From Perognathus longimembris pacificus (Eukaryota; Chordata; Mammalia; Rodentia; Heteromyidae): DNA of 64,000 bases. The DNA lies in contig NC_063172.1 in assembly GCF_023159225.1 (NCBI RefSeq), positions 47,595,068 through 47,659,067 of the forward strand, in the 5' to 3' direction. The position numbers and the translations under genes were made by a program. The notes beneath the pieces were generated by a model that did not search any database, was not told the DNA's origin, and was given only the letters and a program-made list of their open reading frames with translations. Positions 10,906 to 22,574 of the stretch are shown here, piece after piece; within the stretch, counting starts at the first letter, position 1; every line of letters begins with the position of its first letter.

Positions 10906-13900
10906 ATTAAATGCTTGCCTATCTTTATTGTTCACTCTTGAATTAGGGAAAATGGGTATATGAAAATTTCCATTGTAATACTATAATTTTCCTTTAGAAT
11001 ATTTATCTTCTTAGATTACAGATAAACTTTCTCTGGATTATTTTGAAGTTCATTGTTTAGTATTCAAGATGTGTTCAACACAAAAAATAGGAACCTTGAA
11101 ACCCTTTTATATATTTAGTTGGATACATTTTGTTACTAATATTTGAATTGTACACATAATTTATAGGAGTTATTTTCTTTGTGTGCTAATAGATGACAAA
11201 CTAGAGGTGCCTTGTTAAAAACTGTACTCTAAAATTAACTCAGAAGATAAATTCAGTTTGCCATGGCTAAGTCTGACAAATCATCAATATTCATCAGTTA
11301 ATTATAAATAGTTTCATATTCTTTAGATCAATTGGTTACTTGAATTTGCATGCATTAAAAGTATTTACCAATGTTTACTGGCTTCTTAATATTTTTTAAA
11401 TGCATTTTGAAGAGTTTTAACAATTGGTGCATGTAAAATTTCTCTTGATCAAGGCATGGTTCATTGAAAATAAAGGTGGAAGAAATGCAAACTTATGGCT
11501 TTTCTCAGGTGTAGCTTGCCCTCTCCCATCCACTTAGGAATTCCATACAATTTACTCCCCCGTCCCCCTAACCAATAACTCTGCTCTGAGGCTTTATTTA
11601 TATAATCGAGTCTTCCACATTTCTGTTTTGAAGTTTATACTCCAGAAAATTTGATTCCATGCTAATCCATGGAACATTTTGATCGTTCCTGTGTAATATC
11701 GTCTTCCTTCTTTTATGTGAGAGAAAAAATATCTCCTGTCTAATACAAACAACATTATCTCTAAAACTGGGATGCATCATACATGCAAAACCAAAGCCAT
11801 GGTTGGCTAGACTGACAGATTAGGTGAACCACTTCAATTTCCCATCAATCAAATTATAGTTTATTGTTCAGCTGAACTACCTCAGGCAACACAAATCTAA
11901 AAATCTGTCATTTTGGGAACATTACATTTTTTCTCTTGTCACATTATAACCCAAGCTTATAGTCATAAAAAAGAATGTTATACCATTACTGACTCATAAT
12001 ATTCCTTAATTTGAGAATAGTGAATTCATCTATAGATTGTGTTTCGTGTGTACATTTAAAGACGGTAATATTGTTGGTTTATATCATCACATAAATATAT
12101 TATTGCTTGCCTTATTCATCAAATAATGACAATTAAAAAAATACTAACTTACACCTGGAATGATTACCTAAAATGTTAATCGAATGAAAAGAGTAAAGAA
12201 TCACATTTTTTTCCCATTTAGTATTTCAATTGCTTTATATGTAAAATAAAATTTGCAAAGTTAAAGATTAACTTATGAAAATTCAATGATAACTTTATTT
12301 TCTCCCTGTTTGCAATGGAGAAAAATAGGTGAGAGTAATATAGTTTTTTAAATAACAAAACATAACATCTAAAACATTTGAAGTATTGTTGCATCATATA
12401 ATCCACAAATGTATTAATACTTTTTTCTGGCATTTGTTCTGTGTAGTCTCAGTCTGAAAGACTATCACAGGTGCTATTGAATTTTTTTAAAAAAAGGTTT
12501 CTCTTGGCCATCTTTGATGTATGAAATAGACTCATAACATTTCTATATGTAGAAATGTTTACTTGAATGTGTCTTAAGGTGATGATTGTTTTTCTTTGCA
12601 GTATATGCATTATAATTTGGAAAGTGAGCAATAAAAATGACAGAATAAATTTTATTTCCCAAATAGAATTTCCCAAAAATTGAGTGAGATATTTGTGTGA
12701 GAATGAGCCTTGTTAAAGCCAGGGTGGTTTCCAGTTGCTATAGACTCATATTTATACTGAAAATGTGTTCATGATTACTTGATGAAGGCATAAACCTGCT
12801 CAAGAAATAACACTCATAAATAATACATGTTACAACGTAAAGATAATCAGACAAATTATAAGAATCTACCTGCCTCCACAAACGTATGTCATTGCTACAT
12901 TTCATGAAAGGCCACTTAATTGACTACCAGATAAAGGAATAAACCTGCTAAAAGAATAGATTTACTGTGCACCGAGGCAATGCATTTAAGAGGTCTCCAC
13001 TGAATAAAAAACTAGTTCTATTGGCTAGGTTAAGATATGTTCTTGAACGCGTTGGGACTTATTAACTGAACTTTTATGTGCCTTTTATGCATCATTTATT
13101 TTTGAAAAATCAGGAAATTTCATGATAGCAATTACTTAAGCACTAAAGTCATGCAAAATTCCTGTGGTTGGTACAACAAAATCCACCCCAAGGAAGGATC
13201 TTATCCTCTTTTTAACACCTCTGGAGTTTAGCAGAGAGAAAAAGGAAGTGGAATAACACCAAAGGAGGTGTATATGGTTCTACTGAACGTTGTGGCTTTT
13301 CAAAAAAAGGTGCTTGAAAGCCTCACACTAACCCTTTTGTAGATTTTATTTTATTGGTGTGAAAGCCAAAAAAAAAATCTTGAATTTCTTTTTGCAAAAA
13401 TGATGGTACTAACACATAAACAATATTAAGAACTTACTATATGCCTAAGAAAATTTGTAACATTTGTTCATTGGCACCATTTATTTATTTTCTGAAAATA
13501 CATCTATGTTTGGATAGATCATAAATATCTTTATTCTGTCCCATTTCCAGCCAAGATTTGAAATTGCCTTTCTGAAATTCATTCCTCACAATATAAGTAC
13601 AAAATCTATTGGCAATAAACTGTTTAGTTCAGCTTTGCAATAAAATTCAGAGTATTTCTCAATACCATATAATTAAATGCAAATGTTAAGCTATAATTAT
13701 ATTATGGGTGTGACTAAAACAGGCTAAGAGAAGGAAAAAGTCTTAGTTAAATCTACTACCTTATAGTTTCTAGTTTTCCTGTGGTTTTCTTCTTTCAATT
13801 TTTAGCCTGTATTTGCTCCCAAGGTTCAAACTTAACTTTTAAAGGGTTCATTAAGGTTTAATGGAATGCGTACATTTTCAGACTGCCTTCTGCACACTCA

Positions 13901-14045
13901 CATACAAAAATGAATTCACCATGAAGTTCTGCATTCAGGTTTTATGTGTGGGCACATAGGGTTGCAGGTTTCAGTAGGGATGTACAAAGGGCTGTGTATC
14001 AATAGCAGTGCTGGACATAACTTTTGTTGTTGTTTTCTTTCTTTT
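10906..14045. other. 3.1 kb unique AT-rich non-coding sequence
   Basis: No convincing transposon, RNA gene or gene is seen. Open frames at 11598, 12218 and 12449 (60-75 codons, antisense) are AT-rich chance frames without motifs. Confidence 0.5.
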
Positions 14046-14266
14046 GTGAAGATCCTTGGGCTTAAACTCAAGGTATGGGCATTGTTCCTGAGCTTTTATT
14101 ACTAGATCCAGAACTCTACCATTTGAGCCAAAACTTCACTTTTGGCTTTTGGTGATTAATTAGAGATATGAGTCTTGCACACTTTTCTGCCAGGGCTGGC
14201 TTTGAACCACAGTCCTTACATGGCAATCTCCTAAGTAGGTAGGATAATACCATAAGCACCCAGAAA
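14046..14266 (-). mobile_element. old 7SL-Geo SINE, antisense
   Basis: A diverged antisense Geo half ('ccttgggcttaaactcaagg', 'ctctaccatttgagccaaaa') is followed by a diverged 7SL-like head ('agggctggctttgaaccaca', 'tcctaagtaggtaggataat'). Module order is as in the copy at 8052. Confidence 0.7.
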
Positions 14267-15420
14267 CGTCACTTATTTTAAATTGGTCACATGTTGTGAG
14301 ACTCATCCTTCATTTCTCCTCCTTCTGGTGCTTTTCTTTCTCCTTCCTGATAATATAATAAGCAACAATGTAGCATCAGGTAAAATAGTCACCCCCTTTT
14401 TAAAAAAATAGGGTGATTGAGAATTTAAGAACAAACAGTGCTGCTCAGCCTGACATTTATTTTTCATGAAAAGTGATTTAAAAGCTACTAGTGGACTAAT
14501 GTGAAACTTTCAATGTCAGGTCCAGCAGCTATCATTCCTCATCTGTCAGCATTTTCTCCAGAGTCTTGAGAGGTCAAGACCTGGAATGAAGCTTTCTGAA
14601 GGCCCAGGCCTCCATCTTAGCTGCATCTGCAGGGTTGGTCACAATCATTCATTTAATACTTGGAATGTGAGAATTCCAAGGCCAGGCAGAGATCTCATTT
14701 TGAAAAAGAGCCAGTCAGAGATCCAGAGGTGGGGAACTACCCAGTACACACTATACAGCTTTTGATTGAGACTGAAGTCTTGTTCTATTACAGGACTTAT
14801 TCAGGATTATTTCCACATTATGGTCCTTCTGAAATATTGGCCAGCAGCCCAAGGCTAGTTCATGGTGAATTATGCATTTACCATCAGCTAAGTGAAAAAA
14901 AAAAGGCACAATAAGGTGAATTTTTCATAGAGCAGACTTTATTCCACAAGGAGAGTTTTCTAAACTATGGCATGACAGTGCCTGTTTTTGTGTGAAATGG
15001 TGGTGAAAGTCATATATACGTGTTTCACTTTTGTTTATTTTTAAATGTCTTTTCTTGGCAAATTTAAAAGGTTGGCAAGTCAATGATAGAACTTACATAT
15101 TTATTTAAAATTTGTTGCTCCATGCAATCTAAAAGTCTGGGAAGCATTGCAGAAGATCGCCTCCATCCTGGAGTCCCAGATGGGCACTGTGGTCAATTCC
15201 TTCTTTTTTAAGTTTCCCTCTTCAAAGAATAAATGTCTGGCTCTTGGCCACAGGCTGAGGAAACTACTATGGAAGGTTAGAAAGCCCAGGATTGAGACTC
15301 AGATCTGCCACATTGTCAGGAATGATGCTGTCTGGACTTTGTTTGCCTTATAAAAAAGAATCAAGCAAATTCATGAATTTTTACTCTATCTTCTCTCTCT
15401 CTTTCATCTATTATTTATGA
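14267..15420. other. unique non-coding sequence
   Basis: No clear element. The segments around 14530-14900 and 15130-15350 are less AT-rich and contain open frames of 84 and 68 codons, without recognisable domains or convincing splice pairs. Confidence 0.45.
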
Positions 15421-15530
15421 AACAGGAATTTGATATGTAGCTGAGGATCAGGCTGGCCACTAACTTGTGATTCCTCTGTTCTAACCTCCCCAGTGCTGGG
15501 GTTATAGGTGTGTGCTACTAGTCCTGAAAT
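15421..15530 (-). mobile_element. B1 SINE, antisense
   Basis: 'gatatgtagctgaggatcag', 'caggctggccactaacttg', 'cagtgctggggttataggtg' and 'tgtgtgctactagtcctga' track antisense rodent B1 through to its 5' end. It is diverged and monomeric, without a Geo tail. Confidence 0.78.
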
Positions 15531-15561
15531 TTATAACTTTTAGGCTCCTTGCCTTCCATCT

Positions 15562-15598
15562 CCCAACCCTGCCCCGCCCCCCCGCCCCCTGCCCCCCC
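15562..15598 (-). repeat. C-rich tract (G-quadruplex-capable on the minus strand)
   Basis: Runs of 3, 4, 7, 5 and 7 C separated by 1-3 other bases. On the minus strand this gives more than four G-runs of at least three with very short loops. Confidence 0.85.
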
Positions 15599-16442
15599 AT
15601 TTTCCAATCTTTCTGTTTGTGAGGACTTCCATTCTAATTACCATGAGAAACGGAGGCAAGAAACAGAAGAACCCATTTTGAGCCCAGAAAAGGACAAATC
15701 CTAATAAGAGTATGCAGAACTCAGAATTAATTGTTCTACTGATTGGTGTCACATTTTGGTTCTTCCTTTACTCATATTTTGATACTCAGGCTGTCTGACA
15801 TTTTCTTGTATTTCAGATTTTTTCTCTAATGAATTTCTTTATGTCCTTTGACAGAACGTACACTGAAATTTGGAGCTAAGAATGGAATTCAGAATCTAGT
15901 TTCATCATTTACTTACTAGATTGCTCCAAATGAAATTTCTATACTTAACCAGTAGGGCTGCTCCTTTGCCAGAAATTCTAACAATTACATAAATAAACAT
16001 GAACATACATTATAAATGACTAGATATGTTAATGTCTATGACCACAAGACTATTGCTCATAACATTCGTCACTGTCTATATAAGAAGATATTAGGCAATG
16101 AGTCTGTTCAACAACTACTTCATAGATGGTAACACAAAAGACTAGAAGCCATTCTTAAAACTTTAAAATCCTGAGATTTTATAAATCTAATTTTCCTTAT
16201 GAAAGTCAATTTTTGGCATTGCTGACAAAATCAAAAATTGAATTTCCAGGTAATATCATCATTTCAGATTTGAGTGATTAATGTGTGTGTAGACCGACCA
16301 TTTGCACAGGTATACTGTTCACCATCAGAAACACCTTAGTCAGCATGGCTTGGTCAAGGAGTTTGATCCTCCTTTTATACCATAAGCTGAGAGAGCTAAA
16401 GGAAGTGCTTTGGCGAAGTAATGTTATTGAGAATTTGTTTTT
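15599..16442. other. unique AT-rich non-coding sequence
   Basis: Nothing recognised. Confidence 0.5.
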
Positions 16443-16546
16443 TGTTTGTTAGTTTTGTTATAGTACTGGGATTTGGAGCTCAGGACATCATGCTTGCTAC
16501 CTAAACAGATGCTCAGTACTATATAAGCGATGCCCCAGTCCAGACA
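16443..16546 (-). mobile_element. tRNA-type (ID-like) SINE remnant, antisense
   Basis: 'gtactgggatttggagctca', 'catcatgcttgctacctaaa' and 'gcgatgccccagtcc' resemble the antisense of the ID-type head (ccagcaccatgcattc-type 3' part, B box, A box, then 'ggggctggggatat'). Diverged. Confidence 0.6.
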
Positions 16547-16635
16547 TTTTTCAGGTAGGATCTCCAGGTCTTATAAAGGGCTGCCGTCAGACTGTGATCC
16601 TCTTTCTAGGTCTTGTATGTTGCTGGGATTATTAG

Positions 16636-16762
16636 CAAAACCCATGTAGTTTATTTGTTGAGCTGAGCATCAGACGTTTTGTTTGGGTCAGCCTTAAATC
16701 AGGAGTCTGCTGATATCTGCTTCCTGAATAGTTGGAATTATAGGCGTGAACCATCTCACCAT
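16636..16762 (-). mobile_element. 7SL/B1-type SINE remnant, antisense
   Basis: 'tatctgcttcctgaatagtt' and 'ggaattataggcgtgaaccatc' match antisense 7SL-derived head sequence. The upstream part is too diverged to decide whether a Geo tail was present. Confidence 0.6.
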
Positions 16763-17486
16763 TCTTATTGAGATGTTTTAAATTTTTTGAAGAAAAATAT
16801 GAAAATTCATCTTTATTAATTCCTTCATTAGGAGTTTGGCTTGCTAGTTGAGGAAGGATGGCCTCAAATACCCACTGCCCAAATAATGACTCCCACAGGA
16901 ATAGCATGTCAAAATGGTATTTATGTCTGATTTTATGTCTGGCAAGGGGTAGCTGGATTTAGTGATGTAGCAAAATATGTATTTCAGAATTAGATCAAAT
17001 GGTTTTCTACATGAACACCAAGATGGATTTACTTATTCATTATTAGAAACACTGTTCTGAATATAGTACGTACTAACCAAATAAATCCTCAAGTACTGTA
17101 ATAGACTTAAATTATTCTTAAAACATGAACTATCTCAGAAGAGTAATACTTGCTCAATATAAACTTTTGGTATTTTTCCCTCAATGAATTGAGCATGATT
17201 CTTATTATGTGCTGGTAGAATATTAAAAGTAGACGCTAATAATAATTTGAAGTGTTTTAAGTATTGTGGTGCAATGACAAACTAGTTGGGCTTCTCAGTT
17301 TCTAATTCAGTCAGTTGCCATTCTCTCTTCCAAAACTTAATTGACTTTTAGGGAAAAAAATGAGCAGGAGAAAAAATTGGGAGGTTAAATTCCACATTGG
17401 TAGGAACTGAATGAATTTACTTACAACTAGCAGGACTTCATGAGTAAAAATTGTATAGTCTATTCTTATCGGAACTAGTCCCTATT
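16763..17486. other. unique AT-rich non-coding sequence
   Basis: Nothing recognised. Confidence 0.5.
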
Positions 17487-17497
17487 GGGGGGGGGGG
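17487..17497 (+). repeat. G11 homopolymer run
   Basis: Eleven consecutive G in an AT-rich background, followed 30 bp later by a short (TTTA)n run at about 17531-17551. Confidence 0.9.
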
Positions 17498-17570
17498 CGT
17501 TGAATTTATAAAGCTGGATTGGGAGAGGTAATTTATTTATTTATTTATTTACCTGGGCACTGAACCTAAG

Positions 17571-17995
17571 CCTTTTCTTTCTCCTTTCTTTCTCTCCATC
17601 CTTCTTTCCTTTCTCCTTTCCTTTCACTTTCCTTCCTTCTTTCCTTTTCTCTTTCTCCTCTTTGTCTTTCTCTTTTCCTTCTCTCCTTCCTTCCTTTTAC
17701 TTTTTTCCTTCCTTCCTTCTTCTATTCCTTGTTTTCTTTTCTCTTTATTTTTCCTTCCTTTCTTTCTTTTTCTTTGTTTCTCTCTTTGTTTCGTTCCTTC
17801 TGTCTCTCTTTCTTACTTTCTGTGTCTTTCTTACTTTCTCTCCTTCCTTCCTTCCTTCCTCCCTCCCTCCCTCCCTCTCTCCCTTCCTCTCTCCCTTCCT
17901 TCCTTCCTTCCTTCCTTCCTTCCTTCTTTCCTTCCTTCCTTCCTTATTTCCTTTCTTCCTTCCTTCCTTTCTCTCTTTTCTCTTTCTTTCTCTCT
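17571..17995. repeat. 425-bp polypyrimidine tract, (TTCC)n-rich
   Basis: The strand is almost pure C/T, shifting between TTCC, TTTC, CCTC and CTTT units. It adjoins the antisense 7SL-Geo SINE at 17996, so it plausibly grew from that SINE's antisense A-rich tail (inference). Open frames of 120 and 130 codons here encode only Ser/Phe/Leu/Pro repeats and are artefacts. Mirror-symmetric pyrimidine blocks such as (TTCC)n can form triplex DNA. Confidence 0.95.
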
Positions 17996-18231
17996 GTGTT
18001 CCAGTCCTGGGGTTTGAACTTTAAGCCAAGGATGCTGTCGCTGAGCTTCTTTTACTCAAGGCTAGTGCTTTACCATTTGAGCCACAATGCTGCTGTAAAC
18101 TTTTTCTGGGTAGTTTATTAGACTTAAAGGTCTTATGGACTTTTCTGATTGGGCTGGCTTTGATCAATTATCCTCAGATCACAGCTTCCAGAGTAGATAG
18201 GATTTTAAGTGTGAGCCACCAAGACACAGCT
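17996..18231 (-). mobile_element. 7SL-Geo SINE, antisense
   Basis: The antisense Geo half ('ccagtcctggggtttgaact', 'tttaccatttgagccacaat') is followed by the 7SL-like head ('tgggctggctttgatcaatt', 'ttttaagtgtgagccaccaa'). Confidence 0.8.
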
Positions 18232-18242
18232 GTCTCCAAGAT

Positions 18243-18412
18243 TTTATGCTCAAGGCTACTGCTCTACCACTTAAGCCACAACTCCACTTCTGGTTTTTAG
18301 TTGAATAATTGAAGATCAGAAAGTCACAGATTTTTCTGTCTGAATTGGCTTTGAACTACAATCTCAGCCTCCTGAGTAGCTATGGTTACAGTTGTGAGCC
18401 ACTAGTAGCCAC
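18243..18412 (-). mobile_element. second 7SL-Geo SINE, antisense, partial
   Basis: It starts inside the Geo half ('gctcaaggctactgctctac', 'cacttaagccacaactccac') and ends in the 7SL-like head ('cagcctcctgagtagctatg', 'ttgtgagccactag'). It is tandem with the previous SINE in the same orientation and lacks its 3' tail end. Confidence 0.78.
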
Positions 18413-18441
18413 ATTTTCTGCAATACTTTTGAGTAATAGAT

Positions 18442-18570
18442 CCACGAAGAACTTTCTTTTTTAAAATTTAATTTTATTGTAAACGTGATGAACAGAGGTG
18501 TTACAGTTACATAAGTAAGGTATTGAGTAAATTTCTTGTGCAACAATGTTACCCCCACCAAGAACTTTCT
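18442..18570 (-). mobile_element. 97-bp LINE-1 3' tail insertion with 16-bp target-site duplication
   Basis: Between ccacgaagaactttct (18442-18457) and ccaccaagaactttct (18555-18570) lies an antisense L1 3' end. It has a T/A-rich tail, 'ttttattgtaaacgtgatga', 'gaggtgttacagttacataa' and a truncated C-rich end. This is an extremely 5'-truncated L1 insertion. Confidence 0.85.
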
Positions 18571-18606
18571 CTGAACGTTTTCATACTGAAAACGTTTATG
18601 ACTGTC

Positions 18607-18790
18607 TAGAATTTTGAGAAGTAGTATAGAATAGGTAAGAGCATGATTTCTACAGACAGTTTCACTGTGCTTAAATCCATGATCCTCGACTTATTGGCAA
18701 TGTCCTTACTCAAATAGCTTCATCTCTCAGTCTCTCAATTTCACCTTGCAACAGTAGTTTTCTTGAGGTTGTACTAAATTAGTTCATACC
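18607..18790 (+). mobile_element. MIR SINE, nearly full length
   Basis: 'agaataggtaagagcatgat', 'ttcactgtgcttaaatccatgatcc', 'ttggcaatgtccttactcaa' and 'ctctcagtctctcaatttcac' follow MIR from its 5' part through the CORE region. It is diverged but collinear. Confidence 0.7.
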
Positions 18791-18802
18791 AGTTGACTCT
18801 AG

Positions 18803-19105
18803 TGCTGAGGATGAAGCTCAGTGGAAAAGACTTTTACCTACCATGTCCAAAGCCTTGGGTTCTTTTTTTTTTTTTTTTTTTTTTGGCCAGTCCTGGGCCT
18901 TGGACTCAGGGCCTGAGCACTGTCCCTGGCTTCTTCCCGCTCAAGGCTAGCACTCTGCCACTTGAGCCACAGCGCCACTTCTGGCCGTTTTCTGTGTATG
19001 TGGTGCTGGGGAATCGAACCTAGGGCCTCGTGTATCCGAGGCAGGCACTCTTGCCACTAGGCTATATCCCCAGCCCCCTTGGGTTCATTTCTGACCTCTA
19101 ATTTG
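18803..19105 (+). mobile_element. old tRNA-type SINE interrupted by a younger SINE
   Basis: Left part: 'ctgaggatgaagctcagtgg' then 'cctaccatgtccaaagcc'. Right part: 'ccttgggttcatttctgacc'. Joined across the IDL-Geo at 18863-19076, the parts form an ID-type A box and B-box context (agctcagtgg ... gggttcatttc). The (TG)n that follows probably occupies its former tail. Confidence 0.65.
18853..19086 (-). mobile_element. IDL-Geo SINE nested in an older SINE, with target-site duplication
   Basis: The body 18863-19076 begins with a long T run, then antisense Geo, then the antisense ID-like half with an intact B box (ggaatcgaacc) and the terminal 'atatccccagcccc'. The flanks ccttgggttc at 18853-18862 and 19077-19086 are identical. 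It nearly matches the SINE at 3680, so both look recent. Confidence 0.92.

Positions 19106-19106
<1 letters not shown>

Positions 19107-19148
<42 letters not shown>
19107..19148. repeat. (TG)n microsatellite
   Basis: About 21 uninterrupted TG units directly after the old tRNA-type SINE. Confidence 0.95.
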
Positions 19149-19151
<3 letters not shown>

Positions 19152-22100
19152 GTAATTTTCAAAAAATGCAAATGTTAATTATCTGCAGGTGGCGTGACTA
19201 AAGTGCCAGAAGACCTGCCTCACAGTGCAAGAACTTAAAGTCAAACTCTACTCCATTCCATACTCACAACAGTAATATTTAGAATGGTATCAGATATTCA
19301 AACTTACTAGCATTGTTTATGATTCTGACCTAAACATCTAGCAGTCTTGCTGATTTAACATATGTGCCATTCTTTGATTCAAACCAGCTCTCCATCCTTC
19401 TGTATATGTAGGTGGTATATTTTTTAGATTAATTTATCAACAAAAGCTCAATCTGACTATAGGATTCTATACACTGTGAGAGAATAACTCTTACCCAACA
19501 GGAGTAAGGTAATTCATAACAGATAAGCAACTAATACACATGTACATATATATCTGGGCCTAAGTGCATACAAATATGCCTGCATTTATAAACCAAACTG
19601 TACCAGATAGAATGAATGCACAATATCTTAAATTTTTCAGTTATAAATTAGTGGAACAAAGTACAGTTAAATATGCCATGCTATATAATAAGCTGGAAAG
19701 TAGAAATACTTCACATAAGTTTCTCCTTATAAAATTTTGAAAATGTCTACCAAATGCATTATTAACTTGGGGTTACATGTAATTAAATCTTACAAATAGA
19801 AGTTATAATTATTCTAGACATGTTTGTGCCTTTATGTTTTTAATCTCTTTTATAATTTCTGCTTTCGATGATTTCTCACAAAAAAGAACAAGAGCTTAGT
19901 TTAAGCACACACCACATATCCACAACTTTCTTTCCTTTAATCTTGTATTTAGTTTCTAAATCTCCTGACATGAAACTGGCAGGTTGTTACAATACGGAGA
20001 ATTTCCAGCTTGTTTATTTGTTTTATGATTTATAATAATATGTCCAAATCAAGAGGAGGTTTATGTGGTGGGCACATCTGCATTGTGAGTACACTGGGCT
20101 GGCAATTCTCTGAGCAGGGATTCACTCTGAACATTGAAATATGAAAACTGTAGCAAAAGAAGGGGAAAAAAAAAAACGTGTGTGTATTTTCTTGGTCCCC
20201 AAACACTCTCAGCCCACAAGATTGCTTGAGTAGTTTTTAATGATAAAAATCCATTTTATTCTTTCATTCATTGTGTACATAGTAACTGAATTTCTATGGA
20301 CAATTTTCAGTTACGATCTATTTTGAGTTCATTATTTTTGGTATCTATCATGTAGTGGAGAAAAAAAACCCAACAAAACAAATAATTTTTCTTCTTTAAA
20401 AATGGAAGATTTTAGGCTGAAGACTCAAAAGATGATTTGAAATAATTGATAGAGTCTGGGTTCCAGTATTTCCTGGATACACATGGAGGAATAACTTTAT
20501 ATTTTAAGTGGGGTGTCAGTGTGAGTAATCTTATTTACTCAGAAATTTTACATGTTATTATGAACAACAGGTTATTTTGTTAAATAAGGTTATAATAATT
20601 CTACTAAAGGAGAATATGAGTTTGAAAAATAGGTCCTAACATTTATAATAAAACAAATTTGAATATATTATCCCTTATAACTCTAAAACCACTACTAGCT
20701 TTACCTGATATACATAAATATTTTTAAAAGAATCTAACTTTCAGGAAGGAGGTGACAAGTTGAATAAGAAATGTACTCACTAATTTACATGTGAAACTGT
20801 AATCCTTCTGGACATCACTTTGACAATTCCCTTTGACAATACATAAATAAATAAGTTTAAATAAAAAATAAAATAATTTTTAATGTTTATATCACTTTAT
20901 TCATAATTTGTAGTTATAGGTACACATTTCAGTGTTCTGACATTTGCATGGAATAACCAATTTTCTGATTCCCAGAGTGACTATTTAAGAAGAGACAGGA
21001 GGCATGAGGAAAGAGTGGTACGCTATTTATTATGAATCAGAGTCAGAAAAAGCAGAACAGAAAGACTCATTTTTCATAGTTCATGAATTCTGGATAATTT
21101 ATGTTTGTAAAAATATTCTATTGTTAGATTATCTTGACCTTAGGAAACAAAGGTTTTCATAAATAACCTTAGCACTGATGTGCTCATATGTGTGATAAAA
21201 CAAACTTAAGAGAGGTCAGTGAACACACATGTTCTTAGAAACTTCAAATTTCATGAATTTCAGTTGTTTTGCTATACTTTCTGAACTTCTTTAAAAATGT
21301 TTATAATACTTGCATGTAATTTTGCACTAGACAGTTATCAGCACTTGTAATTTTATATTCTGTAATAAAAATAATTGATCGTTTACTTTTAAAATGTGTG
21401 TAAATTAAGACTGAAGTATTTTGACCAATGTTTTTATCTTTGTCATATGAGAAACAATACAAGAAGTTTTTACTCGCAGTATTTCAATCCTTGTGGCTCC
21501 AGTAATACACCAAAGAGAAATGTAACTATAAAAATGTCAAAATAACTTTGGTACTTTAATAAGGTATGTGAAAGAAAGATGATACCAAAAGAAAAGAAGG
21601 CAAAAAAAAAATGAAACAAAACTAGGCTTTCAGTGATTTTCTTTAACTAATTCAGTCTTTACTAAATATTGCACCAGTAATTCAAAACTAACGTTATTAT
21701 CTGATGGGTATGGTATTAAGAAAAGTAGGAGTTGAATGAACTAAAGAAAAGAATGAGCCAAATCACAACTTAAAAATATCTTTAAGAATGTTTTGTTCAT
21801 GGGACTTTCAACTGGTTTCTTTGTTTTGATACAGTATAATGTATAGGAAGTTGCCTTCCAATAAAGATGAACACAAATGTTCCACATCAATACATGTGGT
21901 GAAGTACAATTCCTTTGGATAGCAAAAGACAATAATAATAACATATTTTCTATATGCAATGAGACTCATGCCATTAATATATCCTATAAAAATATCAAGG
22001 TGTAGATCCTTAATGAAAGAGAAATTCTTTTAAATCCTGTATTTTGAGCTATGTATTTACAGACATTTCCTTATTCTACTTGGTATGCTATATGTAGTTT

Positions 22101-22341
22101 AGTGCATATTTCAAAGGCATAATATTCTCAGTACAAGAAAATGATTGCAATAATCTATAATAGAACATGTGCAAAACAAACACAAAATGTAGGTAGGTAA
22201 GGCTCATAGGAAGAATATAGGAAAGGTTAGGGCTAAAGGTAATCACAACAGTAACAAATAAAACAAGATCCAGTGATCTAATTATGTTAGTGAGTTAGAA
22301 GCATCAGATTGTGTGAAAGTAACAAAGAGAAGTTTAAATTG
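19149..22341. other. 3.2 kb unique AT-rich non-coding sequence
   Basis: No repeat family or gene recognised. The 72-codon antisense frame at 21741-21959 has no motif. Confidence 0.5.
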
Positions 22342-22574
22342 AAAGAAACACAATGTTGGCTGGGAATATGGCTTAGTGGTAAAGTGCTCGCCTTGTATAC
22401 ATGAAGCCCTGGGTTCCATTTCTCAGTACCATATATATAGAAAAAGGCAGAAGTGGCTCTGTGGCTCAAGTAGTAGAGTGCTAGCCTTGAGCTAAAAGAA
22501 GCCAAGGACAGTGCTCAGGCCCTGAGTTCAAGCTGCAGGACTGAAAAAACAAAAACAAAAAGAAACACAATGTT
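22342..22574 (+). mobile_element. IDL-Geo SINE with perfect 16-bp target-site duplication
   Basis: The body 22358-22558 starts 'ggctgggaatatggcttag', has 'ccctgggttccatttctcag' in the B-box region, then Geo ('ctctgtggctcaagtagtag', 'ggacagtgctcaggccctga') and an A-rich tail (aaaaaacaaaaacaaaa). The flanks aaagaaacacaatgtt at 22342-22357 and 22559-22574 are identical. It is more diverged than the copies at 3680 or 18863. It lies directly at the 5' side of an L1 fragment. Confidence 0.92.

Noticed and set aside
15147..15353. 68-codon frame in a less AT-rich patch, possible exon
   Set aside because: No convincing acceptor and donor pair, no recognisable domain, and part of the patch weakly resembles an ancient repeat.
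17662..18121. 120- and 130-codon frames
   Set aside because: They translate the polypyrimidine tract and run into a SINE. Ser/Phe/Leu/Pro repeats only.
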